A DNA stretch of 46,458 bases from DATFWC01 sp045801465 (GCA_045801465.1 JBJMSU010000047.1:1-46458); one strand, 5' to 3'. Shown: positions 29,810 through 37,890, counted from the first letter of the stretch. Notes: generated by a model from the letters alone, not told the origin. Numbers and translations: made by a program.

Positions 29810-29857
29810 CGAAAGGCGAGTGGCGAATAGCGAATAGCGAATAGCGAATAACGAATA
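29802..29857. repeat. Tandem heptamer array, GCGAATA x 8
   Basis: Eight in-phase 7-bp units start at 29802. Units 1 and 4-7 are GCGAATA, units 2 and 3 are variants (GCGAAAG, GCGAGTG) and unit 8 is ACGAATA. The first unit contains the stop codon of the upstream monooxygenase. The same heptamer occurs as inverted copies at 23831-23915. It has no spacers, so it is not a CRISPR array. Confidence 0.9.
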
Positions 29858-29909
29858 GAAGAGAAAACGCCGCTGCCATTCGGCCCCTCGCCTCGCCAGC
29901 GAAATGAGA

Positions 29910-29935
29910 GAGGCCCCGGATTGCTCCAGGGCCTC
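29910..29935 (-). terminator. Hairpin downstream of amtB, probable terminator
   Basis: GAGGCCC at 29910-29916 pairs with GGGCCTC at 29929-29935, and an inner GGA/TCC pair gives a stem of 7+3 bp with a TTGC loop and one mismatch. It is 54 bp beyond the amtB stop on the minus strand. The tract after it (TCTCTCATTTC) is only modestly T-rich. Confidence 0.55.
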
Positions 29936-29989
29936 CCGACGGAAGGGGCGGTGCCGGGTCTTCCGCCCCCGCCGTTGTCTGCAGCGGGG

Positions 29990-31423
29990 CTAGCTCTGCA
30001 CCGTTTCGCCGTGCAGGGCGAAGTCGAGGCCCTCGCGCTCGACCTCTTCCTCGACGCGCAATCCGATGATGACGTCGATCACCTTGAGGATGATCAGGCT
30101 GACGACCGCGCAGTAGACGAACACGATCACGATGCCCTTGACCTGGTTGATGACCTGAGCCGCGTTGCCTTCGAGCAGGCCGGCGGTTCCGCCATACTGC
30201 TCGACCGCGAACACCCCGGTCAGCAGCGCGCCGACGATGCCGCCGACCGCATGGATGCCGAAGGCGTCGAGCGCGTCGTCGGCTCCCAGCATGTGCTTGA
30301 GACCGGTCGTGCCCCAGTAGCACAGCACACCGGCGGCGATGCCGATCACCAGTGCGCCCGCGGGACCGACAAATCCGGAAGCCGGCGTGATGGCGACGAG
30401 CCCGGCCACCGCGCCGGAGCAGATGCCGACGACGGTCGGCTTGCCGCGCGCTGCCCATTCCACGAACATCCACGTGAGCGCCGCCATGGCAGTGGCGATC
30501 TGCGTCACCAGCATGGCCATGCCGGCCTGCATTCCCGCCGTGACGGCCGAACCGGCATTGAAACCGAACCAGCCGACCCACAGCAGCGAAGCGCCGATGA
30601 AGGTCAGCACCATGTTGTGGGGCGGGGCTATCTCCTTGCGCTTGCCGAGGCAGATCGCTGCCATCAGCCCGGCCACGCCGGCATTGATATGCACGACCGT
30701 GCCGCCGGCGAAGTCGAGAACCTTGGTCCACGCATCGGCGTTGCCGGCTGCCAGGAATCCGTCCGGCCCCCACACCCAGTGCGCAATCGGGGCGTAGACC
30801 AGAATGGCCCACAGGCCGATGAACCACAGCATGGCGGAGAATTTCATCCGCTCCGCAAAGGCGCCGGCGATCAGGGCCGGGGTGATGATCGCAAAGGTCA
30901 GCTGAAAGCAGATATAGACCGTCTCGGGGATCGTCGCCGCCAGCGGGTTGGGATTGCCGATGCCCTTGGAAATGTCGCTCAGAATCCCGTGCAGGAAGGC
31001 GCGATCGAGCCCGCCGATGAACGGCGTTCCGCCGCGGAAGGCGAGGCTGTATTCGCAGATGACCCACAGGATGGTGACCAGGGAGGTGATGGCGAAGCTC
31101 GTCATCACCGTGTCGCCCACGTTTTTCTTGCGCACCATGCCGCCGTAGAACAGACCAAGGCCCGGAATGGTCATCATCAAGACGAGCGCCACCGAGGTGA
31201 GCATCCAGGCGGTGTCGCCTGAGTTCGGCGTGCATTTCTCTTGGGTCTTGGCATCGCAGGCCGGGGCAGGAGCGTCGGCGGGCGCCGCTGCAGGCGCCTC
31301 GGTAGTGGCGGCCGGCGCCTGCGCGAACGACGGCTCGACGACCAGCACACTGACAAAGGCAGCGAGGATCAGTCCGCACGCGAGAGCCACGAGCCCCGCA
31401 CCGGAGAATTTCTTGAACGTCAT
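29990..31423 (-). CDS. amtB: Ammonium transporter AmtB (copy 1)
   Basis: 477 residues from the ATG at 31421-31423, with AGGAG eight bases upstream. A signal-like hydrophobic segment ends near SFAQA and is followed by an Ala/Pro-rich periplasmic stretch with two cysteines (PACDAKTQEKC) before the eleven-helix Amt core beginning DTAWMLTSVALVLMM. The pore histidines lie in GGTVVHINAG and DAFGIHAVGG. AmtB conducts ammonia/ammonium and is blocked by GlnK. It is 34 bp downstream of glnK copy 1. The extra N-terminal stretch is absent from copy 2, so the paralogues have diverged. Confidence 0.95.
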   Translation of the reverse strand: MTFKKFSGAGLVALACGLILAAFVSVLVVEPSFAQAPAATTEAPAAAPADAPAPACDAKTQEKCTPNSGDTAWMLTSVALVLMMTIPGLGLFYGGMVRKKNVGDTVMTSFAITSLVTILWVICEYSLAFRGGTPFIGGLDRAFLHGILSDISKGIGNPNPLAATIPETVYICFQLTFAIITPALIAGAFAERMKFSAMLWFIGLWAILVYAPIAHWVWGPDGFLAAGNADAWTKVLDFAGGTVVHINAGVAGLMAAICLGKRKEIAPPHNMVLTFIGASLLWVGWFGFNAGSAVTAGMQAGMAMLVTQIATAMAALTWMFVEWAARGKPTVVGICSGAVAGLVAITPASGFVGPAGALVIGIAAGVLCYWGTTGLKHMLGADDALDAFGIHAVGGIVGALLTGVFAVEQYGGTAGLLEGNAAQVINQVKGIVIVFVYCAVVSLIILKVIDVIIGLRVEEEVEREGLDFALHGETVQS

Positions 31424-31457
31424 GGTATTGCTCCTGTCCGAGAGAATGGGGCGAGGC

Positions 31458-31796
31458 TTAGAGCGCCGCGGCATCGGTCTCGCCGGTGCGGATGCGGACG
31501 GCTTGGTCGAGGCCGAACACGAAGATCTTGCCGTCGCCGATCTGGCCGGTTTTGGCCGTAACGGTGATCGTGTCGACGACCTTGTCGACTTGGTCGGACG
31601 GAACCGCCACTTCGATCTTCAGCTTGGGTAGAAAGCTCACGGCGTATTCGGTGCCGCGATAAATTTCCGTATGGCCCTTCTGGCGCCCATATCCCTTGAC
31701 TTCAGTGACGGTCATCCCGTGCACGCCGATCCCGGTCAGGGCGTCGCGGACCTCGTCGAGCTTGAATGGCTTGATGATGGCCATGACAATTTTCAT
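31458..31796 (-). CDS. glnK: PII nitrogen regulatory protein GlnK (copy 1)
   Basis: 112 residues from the ATG at 31794-31796, with GGGGA upstream; this gives the canonical PII start MKIVMAIIKPFKL. The T-loop GRQKGHTEIYRGTEY includes Tyr51, the uridylylation site, and the B-loop KTGQIGDGKIFV binds ATP. PII proteins report 2-oxoglutarate and glutamine status and gate AmtB. The gene sits directly upstream of amtB copy 1, the standard glnK-amtB operon. A near-consensus sigma-54 promoter lies 94 bp upstream of its start. Confidence 0.96.
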   Translation of the reverse strand: MKIVMAIIKPFKLDEVRDALTGIGVHGMTVTEVKGYGRQKGHTEIYRGTEYAVSFLPKLKIEVAVPSDQVDKVVDTITVTAKTGQIGDGKIFVFGLDQAVRIRTGETDAAAL

Positions 31797-32166
31797 CGGT
31801 GAATCCCCGCTTGTCCGGTCACGCAGAACGCTGACCGGCATCTTTGACGGGCAGCCCGCGCCAAGGCCGCGCGCCGCCGGGAATGCCTAATCAAGCCGCG
31901 TGCCAGTCCGCGTCCGGCGCTTCAAAACCCTGTCGCCACTGCGTGTTTTTCCCGACGCCGGGTCCCGGCGGGGACGGTGCGTCGGCTGCCCGCATAAAGA
32001 CTCGCCAAGAGTGCACAATTTTTAATCAGGCGCGCGACATGCGGACCGCCCTCCCGCGTTGCGCCCCCGAAATCCGCTTCGGCAGTGGCGATCTGCCGCC
32101 ATCATCGCCAGCATAGCGCGCGACGATGTTCCCGAGTGCCAGCGGGCATGATCCCGCGCGGACCAA
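31797..32166. other. Upstream region of glnK-amtB copy 1 (no gene seen)
   Basis: A 370-bp gap with no supportable gene. It holds the sigma-54-like promoter at 31890-31905 and, about 107 bp further upstream, a single GTGCAC word (32011-32016) that could be an NtrC half-site. The paired TGCAC..GTGCA arrangement expected of a full NtrC site was not found. Its left part overlaps the glnK leader; its right part is the trailer of amtB copy 2. Confidence 0.5.
31890..31905 (-). promoter_or_regulatory. Sigma-54 (RpoN) promoter of glnK-amtB copy 1
   Basis: On the minus strand, TGGCACG-N4-TTGAT matches the RpoN consensus TGGCACG-N4-TTGCW at 11 of 12 defined positions with exact spacing. The mismatch is in the -12 GC, which reads GA and may weaken it. 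It implies a start site near 31879 and a leader of about 80 bases. Confidence 0.7.
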
Positions 32167-33504
32167 TCACGAGTGGATCGATTCTCCGTGCAGCGCGATG
32201 TCGAGACCGCTGCGCTCGGTCTCGTCATTGACCCGCAGAGGAACGAACGCGTTGATGGCTTTGAGGATCACGAAGGTGGCGACGCCCGACCAGAGGAGAA
32301 CGGCGACGATCCCGTAGACTTGGTACAGCAACTGCTTGCCATTGCCCTCGATGAGGCCGGCAGTTTCGCCGACCGCGGCGGCGGCAAAGATGCCGGTGAG
32401 GAATGTGCCGGTCGCGCCGCCGACGCCGTGCACGCCGAACACGTCGAGCGAATCGTCGTAGCCGCACCGGAGCTTGAGTTTGGTGCAGGCCCAGAAGCAA
32501 AACGTGCCGGCGATCAGGCCGATGACAACCCCGTGCCAGGGCAATACGAAACCGGACGCCGGCGTGATGGTGCCGAGACCGGCGACCGCGCCCGAGATCA
32601 TGCCGAGCACCGACGGCTTGCCGCGCGTCCACCATTCGAGAAACATCCACGTCATCGCGCCGGTGCTGGCGGCCAGGTGCGTCGCCACGATGGCGAAGCC
32701 CGCGCGCGAGTTGGCGCCCAGCGCCGAGCCGCCGTTGAAGCCGAACCAGCCGACCCACAACAAGCCGGTCCCGATCACCGCCATGGACAGGTCATAGGGC
32801 GCGAGATTCTCCGAGCCGTAGCCGCGCCGAGCGCCGAGCACCAGGGCCGCCACCAGGCCGGCGATCCCGGCATTGAGGTGCACGACCGTGCCACCGGCGA
32901 AATCGAGAATGCCCGGCTTGTTCTCGCCCGGCGTCAGCCAGCCGCCGCCCCATACCCAGTGGGCGATCGGCACATAAACGATGAGCAGCCAAAGCACGCA
33001 GAACCAGACAAAGGCCGAGAAGCGCATGCGGTCGGCGACCGAGCCAGCGACGAGCGCCACGGTAATGATCGCGAACGTCATCTGGTAAATCATGAAAACA
33101 GCTTCCGGACTCGTCTTGGCGGCCGGATGGACCGCGTCCATGCCCATGCCGGCGAGGAACAGCCGCTCCATGGTGCCGATCAGCGCGCCTTCGCCGGTGA
33201 ACGCCAGCGAATATCCGATAGCGAACCACAGCACCGAGCAGACGCCGACCGCCGCCACCGTCTGGGCCATCGTGGCAAGCACGTTCTTCTTGCGCACCAT
33301 GCCGGCGTAGAACAGCGCCAGGCCCGGAATGCTCATCATCAGCACGAAGCCGGTCGCCGCGATCATCCATGCGGTGTCGCCGCTGTCGATCTTGGGTGCT
33401 GCTGCCTCGGCTAATGCCGGCTCGGCCAGAGCCAGCGTGGCAAGCGATGCGCTCGCGAGCGCGACGATGGCCGATAGAAGGCTTCGCGGTATGGCCGGTC
33501 TCAT
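32167..33504 (-). CDS. amtB: Ammonium transporter AmtB (copy 2)
   Basis: 445 residues. An N-terminal signal segment (LLSAIVALASASLATLALA) precedes the Amt core starting DTAWMIAATGFVLMMSIPGLALFYAGMVRKKN. The twin pore histidines lie in GGTVVHLNAG and DVFGVHGVGG, and the C-terminal tail (LRVNDETERSGLDIALHGE) is the GlnK-contact segment. It is clearly paralogous to copy 1 but lacks the cysteine-containing N-terminal insert. It lies 121 bp downstream of glnK copy 2 and the pair repeats the same gene order, so this is a tandem duplication of the whole module. Confidence 0.95.
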   Translation of the reverse strand: MRPAIPRSLLSAIVALASASLATLALAEPALAEAAAPKIDSGDTAWMIAATGFVLMMSIPGLALFYAGMVRKKNVLATMAQTVAAVGVCSVLWFAIGYSLAFTGEGALIGTMERLFLAGMGMDAVHPAAKTSPEAVFMIYQMTFAIITVALVAGSVADRMRFSAFVWFCVLWLLIVYVPIAHWVWGGGWLTPGENKPGILDFAGGTVVHLNAGIAGLVAALVLGARRGYGSENLAPYDLSMAVIGTGLLWVGWFGFNGGSALGANSRAGFAIVATHLAASTGAMTWMFLEWWTRGKPSVLGMISGAVAGLGTITPASGFVLPWHGVVIGLIAGTFCFWACTKLKLRCGYDDSLDVFGVHGVGGATGTFLTGIFAAAAVGETAGLIEGNGKQLLYQVYGIVAVLLWSGVATFVILKAINAFVPLRVNDETERSGLDIALHGESIHS

Positions 33505-33625
33505 CGTAGTTCCCCCCTGAAAATGGCCGATCGAATCGCGGGCTGTTGGCGTAGCGTCTTCCTGCCGGCGAGCCGCGATGCGGGCTCGCGCAACATCTGC
33601 CCCGGACGTCGGGGCGGGTCGGTCG

Positions 33626-33964
33626 TCAAAGCGCGTCGGTGTCGGTCTCGCCGGTGCGGATACGGACCGCCTGGGTGAGCTCGCTCACGAAAATCTTTCC
33701 GTCACCGATCTGGCCGGTCTTGGCCGCCGTGGTGATGGCATCGACGACCTTGTCGATGCGGTCCGAGGGCACCGCCACCTCGATCTTCACCTTGGGCAGG
33801 AAATTCACGGCGTATTCGGCGCCACGGTAGATCTCGGTATGGCCTTTCTGACGACCGTAGCCTTTGACTTCCGAGACGGTCATGCCGCTGATGCCAAGCT
33901 GCGTGAGCGCGTCGCGCACGTCCTCGAGCTTGAACGGCTTGATGATGGCAATGACAAGCTTCAT
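33626..33964 (-). CDS. glnK: PII nitrogen regulatory protein GlnK (copy 2)
   Basis: 112 residues from the ATG at 33962-33964, with GGGGGA upstream, giving MKLVIAIIKPFKLEDV. The T-loop with Tyr51 (TEIYRGAEY) and the B-loop KTGQIGDGKIFV are intact, so both copies can in principle be uridylylated and bind ATP. It differs from copy 1 mainly in helix 1, near residues 22-26, and in the FVSELTQ segment. It heads the second glnK-amtB pair. A weak sigma-54-like site lies about 80 bp upstream. Confidence 0.96.
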   Translation of the reverse strand: MKLVIAIIKPFKLEDVRDALTQLGISGMTVSEVKGYGRQKGHTEIYRGAEYAVNFLPKVKIEVAVPSDRIDKVVDAITTAAKTGQIGDGKIFVSELTQAVRIRTGETDTDAL

Positions 33965-34040
33965 GCGATCCCCCAGCGGCAGCGTGGACGCCAACGAAAT
34001 TCCGGTATGCCTACAATACCGTCAACCGGCGACAAGATTA

Positions 34041-34056
34041 AGCACCTTCATTGCCG
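34041..34056 (-). promoter_or_regulatory. Weak sigma-54-like promoter of glnK copy 2
   Basis: On the minus strand, CGGCAAT-N4-GTGCT keeps the GG and GC doublets at exactly the -24/-12 spacing but matches only 8 of 12 consensus positions. It would start transcription near 34030, about 65 bp before glnK. Weaker than the copy 1 site. Confidence 0.4.
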
Positions 34057-34100
34057 CAACGATGCGCAGGAAGCTTATCCTGTGGGCAAGTGGGCAGAGA

Positions 34101-34940
34101 CTATGCGTCCCACGCGGGCGCGCGCCCGGCCGGATTGGCGATCCGGCTGCCGGGCCGCTTCAGCGCGTTGATCTCGCCCATGTCCTCATCGGTCAGCACG
34201 AAATCGAAAATGTCGATGTTTTCCGCGATGCGCTGCGGATTGGACGAACGCGGGATGGGAACGATTCCCCGTTGGATCGCCCAGCGTAGCGCGACCTGGG
34301 CGATCGTCTTGCCGTGGCGGCGCCCGATCGCGGCGAGAATCGGGTCGTGCATCAGACGGCCGCGTCCGAGCGGGCAATGGGCGGTGACGACGAGCCCACG
34401 GCGACGGCAGGCGTTCGTGATCGTCGACTGATCGAGATATGGATGATGCTCCACCTGATCGGTGAGCAGCGGCTCGGGGCAGAGACGGAGCGCTTCATCG
34501 ACGAGCGCGACGGTGAAATTGGCGACGCCGATATGGCGCGTGAGGCCGTCGCGCTTGGCCTTGGCGAGCGCCCCCATGGTCTCGCGCAGCGGAATCTCAG
34601 GGTTCGGCCAGTGCACCAGCAGAAGATCGACGTAGTCGAGGCCGAGCTCGCGAAGGCTCAGCTCGACCGAACGGGCAAAATCGTCGGCCTTGAGATGCTC
34701 GTGCGAGACTTTGGTGGTGACGAACAGCTCGGCGCGGGGAATGCGTGCAGCGCGAATCCCTTCGCCGACACCGCGCTCGCTCCCATATTTGCGGGCCGTG
34801 TCGATATGACGATAGCCGGCATCGAGAGCCGCCGCGACGAGCTCGCCGCAGTTTCCCAGCGTGCTGGTGCCGAACCCGATTACCGGCATCGCGGCGCCGT
34901 GCGCGGTGAGCCTGTCGGCAGGAGAATTCGGCAGCGTCAC
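34101..34940 (-). CDS. Aldo/keto reductase
   Basis: 279 residues from a GTG at 34938-34940 that overlaps the tesB stop (GTGA), with GGGAG seven bases upstream. The TIM-barrel reductase motifs are complete: GFGTSTLG, AGYRHIDTARKYGSE (Asp and Tyr of the tetrad), LFVTTKVSHEH (Lys) and DLLLVHWPNP (His), plus the C-terminal NADPH site IPRSSNPQRIAEN. It resembles the 2,5-diketo-gluconate reductase subgroup, and the substrate is open. It is translationally coupled to tesB. Confidence 0.92.
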   Translation of the reverse strand: MTLPNSPADRLTAHGAAMPVIGFGTSTLGNCGELVAAALDAGYRHIDTARKYGSERGVGEGIRAARIPRAELFVTTKVSHEHLKADDFARSVELSLRELGLDYVDLLLVHWPNPEIPLRETMGALAKAKRDGLTRHIGVANFTVALVDEALRLCPEPLLTDQVEHHPYLDQSTITNACRRRGLVVTAHCPLGRGRLMHDPILAAIGRRHGKTIAQVALRWAIQRGIVPIPRSSNPQRIAENIDIFDFVLTDEDMGEINALKRPGSRIANPAGRAPAWDA

Positions 34941-35803
34941 GGATTCTCCCGCCGTTCGCGCAACAGTCCTTCTTGCGCCACCGAAGCGACCAGCGTGCCG
35001 TCGCGGGCGAAGATCAGGCCGCGGGAAAACCCGCGTGCGCCCGAAAGATTGGGGCTGTCCTGGGCGTAGAGCAGCCAGTCGTCGGCGCGGAACGGCCGGT
35101 GGAACCAGAGCGCGTGATCGAGGCTCGCCGCCATGATGCTCTTCTCGAACACGGTGCGCCCGTGCGGGATGAGTGCGGCGTCGAGCAGCGTCATGTCGGA
35201 CGCATAGGCGAGCACGCATTGGTGGATTGCCGGATCGTCGGGCAGCTTGTCGGTCGCGCGAATCCAGACGTGGAATTTCGCCTCCTCGGATTTGGCGCCG
35301 AGATAGCGGGTGAACTCGACCGGCCTGAGCTCGATCGGCCGCTCGCGCTCGAAATAGCGGCGGACCGGGTCGGGCATGATGGGCAGCACGCGCGCCTTGA
35401 TGTCGGTTTCGCTCGGCAGGTCCTCGGGCTGCGGCACGTCGGGGATGCGAGCCTGGTGGCTCAAGCCCGGCTCGTCGGCGTGAAATGACACCGCCGTGGT
35501 GAAGATCGCCTGCCCGTGCTGGATCGCCACCACGCGGCGCGTGGTGAAGCTTTTTCCGTCGCGGATGCGATCGACCTCGTAGATGATCGGCACCTTGGGA
35601 TCGCCGGGCAGCATGAAATAGGCGTGCATCGAATGCGGCGGCCGGTTCTCGACCGTGCGCAGCGCCGCCACCAGCGCCTGACCGATCACCTGCCCGCCGA
35701 ACACGCGCTGCCAGCCCGATTGCGGCGAGCGGCCGCGAAACAGATTCACCTCCAGCGGCTCGAGGTCGAGGAGGGCGAGGAGATCGGCGACCGCAGAGGA
35801 CAT
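34937..35803 (-). CDS. tesB: Acyl-CoA thioesterase II
   Basis: 288 residues, the normal length of TesB. It has a double hot-dog fold: FRGRSPQSGWQRVFGGQVIGQALVAA near the N terminus, HSMHAYFMLPGDPKVPIIYEVDRIRDGKSF, and the second half with YASDMTLLDAAL (catalytic Asp) and MAASLDHALWFHRPF. It hydrolyses acyl-CoA thioesters, with broad chain-length range in E. coli. The gene starts 16 bp after a 13-bp perfect palindrome, with no strong ribosome-binding site visible. The aldo/keto reductase overlaps its end. Confidence 0.94.
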   Translation of the reverse strand: MSSAVADLLALLDLEPLEVNLFRGRSPQSGWQRVFGGQVIGQALVAALRTVENRPPHSMHAYFMLPGDPKVPIIYEVDRIRDGKSFTTRRVVAIQHGQAIFTTAVSFHADEPGLSHQARIPDVPQPEDLPSETDIKARVLPIMPDPVRRYFERERPIELRPVEFTRYLGAKSEEAKFHVWIRATDKLPDDPAIHQCVLAYASDMTLLDAALIPHGRTVFEKSIMAASLDHALWFHRPFRADDWLLYAQDSPNLSGARGFSRGLIFARDGTLVASVAQEGLLRERRENP

Positions 35804-35818
35804 GAGCTCACGTGCGTT

Positions 35819-35856
35819 AGAGCGGTTTCAGATTCCCTCGAAGCTGAAACCGCTCT
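35819..35856. repeat. Perfect 13-bp palindrome between collagen-like gene and tesB
   Basis: AGAGCGGTTTCAG at 35819-35831 pairs exactly with 35844-35856 across a 12-base loop. It sits 9 bp past the stop of the collagen-like gene and 15 bp before the tesB start. There is no T-run, so it looks more like a REP-type intergenic palindrome than a textbook terminator, though it could stall transcription or protect an RNA end. Confidence 0.8.
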
Positions 35857-35865
35857 CTGTATCGG

Positions 35866-36456
35866 TCACCGTTTCCCGCACACGATCGTGACTTTGACGT
35901 CCGTGCCGCCGGCCTCCTCGCACGACGCCCCGTTTTGCGTCGGCTTGAGCGGATAGTTGGTCCACGATCCGGTGCAGTAGGCGCCGATCAGCACCTCGCC
36001 CGTCTCGCAGGTCGCGGCCGGGCCATTCGGCGAAACGACGTGGAACGAAGATCCGGCCGTCCCGGCATCCCCCTTGTCGCCCTTTGGCCCAGGCGGTCCC
36101 GGAGGTCCAGGCGGGCCCGGCGGTCCAGGCGGTCCAGGCGGTCCTGCCATGCCGGGCCCGCCTCGTTCGCCTTGCGGGCCGGCCGGTCCCTGCGCGCCGC
36201 GTTCTCCTTGCGGCCCCTTTTCACCGGCCGGGCCGGCCGGTCCCTGGGCTCCGGCCGGTCCCCTCTCGCCCTGCGGCCCTGCCGCCCCTTGCGCTCCTTG
36301 TTGGCCTCCTGGCCCCGGAGGTCCGGCGGGACCCTGCGGCCCCTGCGCGCCTTGCGGCCCCTCAGGTCCCTGCGCGCCCTGCGGCCCTTGCCGCCCTTCG
36401 CACGCTGCCAGCATGAACGCTGCCGCAATCGCACATACCGCAATCATCGGCCGCAT
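35866..36456 (-). CDS. Collagen-like lipoprotein
   Basis: 196 residues. The N terminus has a lipoprotein signal with lipobox LAAC (Cys19), so the mature protein is lipid-anchored. From residue 21 to 134 it is an unbroken Gly-X-Y tract of 38 triplets, ending in a run of six Gly-Pro-Pro units followed by GPKGDKGDAG. Such tracts form collagen triple helices. The C-terminal 60 residues contain four cysteines and could be a trimerising or binding head. GGAGGAA lies six bases before the ATG, so the start is firm. It is divergent from the UbiH-type gene. Its function is unknown; an adhesion or surface role is inference. Confidence 0.92.
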   Translation of the reverse strand: MRPMIAVCAIAAAFMLAACEGRQGPQGAQGPEGPQGAQGPQGPAGPPGPGGQQGAQGAAGPQGERGPAGAQGPAGPAGEKGPQGERGAQGPAGPQGERGGPGMAGPPGPPGPPGPPGPPGPPGPKGDKGDAGTAGSSFHVVSPNGPAATCETGEVLIGAYCTGSWTNYPLKPTQNGASCEEAGGTDVKVTIVCGKR

Positions 36457-36568
36457 GACGGTTTCCTCCGCTCCTTGGATGTTTGATCCAAGCTTGTGTG
36501 CTAATGCCGCGGTGCGTCAAGCTGATTAAAGGTTGGTTGGCCGCAGGAGGCGTTTCCGCGCATTCGAC

Positions 36569-37801
36569 ATGGAGTCCTCGCCCAACGCGTCACGCCTCGA
36601 CGTGGTGATCGGTGGCGCAGGCTTTGTCGGCCTGTCGCTCGCGATCGCACTGCGCCAGGCGCTCGGGCCTAAGTTCTCGGTCGTCCTCGCCGATCCCACG
36701 CTTGATGCTCCCACCGCGGATGAGCGTGCATCCGCCATCGCGGCGGCGGCGCGGCGGCTGTTCGAGACCATCGGCGTATGGGATGAGGTGGCCGGGCAGG
36801 CGCAGCCAATTCTCGACATGGTCATTACCGACAGCCGGCTCGGCGATGCCGTGCGGCCGGTCTTTCTCACCTTCGAAGGCGAGATCCGGCCCGGCGAGCC
36901 GTTCGCCCATATGGTGGAAAATCGCGACCTCACCGCAGCGCTCCTGGCCAAGGCACGGGCCGAGGGGGTGGATTTGCGGGCGACGGCGGTGGCGGGCTGC
37001 GACGTCGGACGCGATCACGTCGAGGCGCGCCTCGCTGACGGCGCGCGCTTCGATGCGCGTCTGATCGTCGCCGCCGACGGCGCTCGCTCGAGCTTGCGCG
37101 AACGCGCCGGCATTTCGATGGTCGGCTGGTCCTACGGCCAGACGGCGATCGTCACCACCGTGGCGCATGAGCGCGATCATCACGGGCGCGCGGACGAGCA
37201 TTTCCTGCCCGCCGGTCCCTTCGCGATCCTGCCGCTCAAGGGCAACCGCTCGTCGATCGTCTGGACCGAGGAGAGCGCCGAAGCCGAACGCATCATGGCG
37301 CTCAGCGACGAAGCGTTCCACGCCGAGCTGGAACGCCGCTTCGGCCTGCGTCTTGGGGATATTCGCGTCGCGGGACCGCGCCGCGCCTACCCGCTCGGCC
37401 TCTCGGTGGCGCGCGCCTTCGTGGCGCCGCGCCTCGCGCTGGTCGGCGATGCCGCCCACGTGATCCATCCGATCGCCGGCCAGGGGCTCAATATGGGACT
37501 GCGCGATGTCGCCGCGCTCGCCGAGGTGATCGTCGATGCCGCCCGCCTCGGCCTCGATCCGGGAGCCAGCGACGTGCTCGACCGCTATCAGCGCTGGCGA
37601 CGTTTCGACACCATGGCGATGGGGCTTGCGACCGACGGGCTCAACCGACTGTTCTCCAACCGCTCGGACGTGCTCCGCCTCATGCGCGATATCGGCCTCG
37701 GTCTCGTCGACCGCCTGCCGGCGCTGAAGGACGTTTTCATCCGCGAGGCCGCAGGTCTCACCGGCGACGTGCCGAAGCTGTTGCGCGGTGAGGCGCTGTA
37801 G
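36569..37801 (+). CDS. Ubiquinone-biosynthesis hydroxylase, UbiH/UbiF/Coq6 family
   Basis: 410 residues from the ATG at 36569. FAD-binding motifs are DVVIGGAGFVGLSLAIAL at the N terminus, the DG motif LIVAADGARSSLRERAGI and LALVGDAAHVIHPIAGQGLNMGLRDVAALAE near residue 300, the last being diagnostic of this family. It hydroxylates the benzoquinone ring during coenzyme Q synthesis; which ring position cannot be told because one alphaproteobacterial enzyme can serve several. AGGAGG lies 18 bases upstream, farther than ideal. A TTG at 36533 in frame is an alternative start. Confidence 0.92.
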   Translation: MESSPNASRLDVVIGGAGFVGLSLAIALRQALGPKFSVVLADPTLDAPTADERASAIAAAARRLFETIGVWDEVAGQAQPILDMVITDSRLGDAVRPVFLTFEGEIRPGEPFAHMVENRDLTAALLAKARAEGVDLRATAVAGCDVGRDHVEARLADGARFDARLIVAADGARSSLRERAGISMVGWSYGQTAIVTTVAHERDHHGRADEHFLPAGPFAILPLKGNRSSIVWTEESAEAERIMALSDEAFHAELERRFGLRLGDIRVAGPRRAYPLGLSVARAFVAPRLALVGDAAHVIHPIAGQGLNMGLRDVAALAEVIVDAARLGLDPGASDVLDRYQRWRRFDTMAMGLATDGLNRLFSNRSDVLRLMRDIGLGLVDRLPALKDVFIREAAGLTGDVPKLLRGEAL

Positions 37802-37805
37802 CATC

Positions 37806-37887
37806 GTAGCCCGGATGAGCGAAGTGCAGCGTCGCGATATCCGGGAAGAGGCCGCTCCCGCATGTCGCTATCGCTCATGCGGACTAT
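37806..37887. repeat. Imperfect palindrome between convergent genes
   Basis: The left arm GTAGCCCGGATGAGCGA (37806-37822) is roughly complementary to the right arm beginning TCGCTCATGCGG (37871 on), with CCGGG / CCCG blocks inside. It is located exactly between the UbiH-type gene and the convergent hydrolase. The GTAGCCCGGATGAGCG start is, from memory, a common intergenic repeat in Bradyrhizobium-like genomes. Confidence 0.65.
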
Positions 37888-37890
37888 ATC

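Noticed and set aside
29802..29857. Possible CRISPR array
   Set aside because: Units are 7 bp with no spacers and there are no cas genes in the window.
29712..31379. Open frame antisense to the flavin monooxygenase end and out of frame with amtB, containing FAIRYSLFAIR-like repeats
   Set aside because: The repeats are only the translation of the GCGAATA heptamer array, and the rest is a shadow of amtB.
36090..36150. Nine-base tandem DNA repeat (GGCGGTCCA type)
   Set aside because: It is the coding sequence for the Gly-Pro-Pro run of the collagen-like protein and not a separate element.
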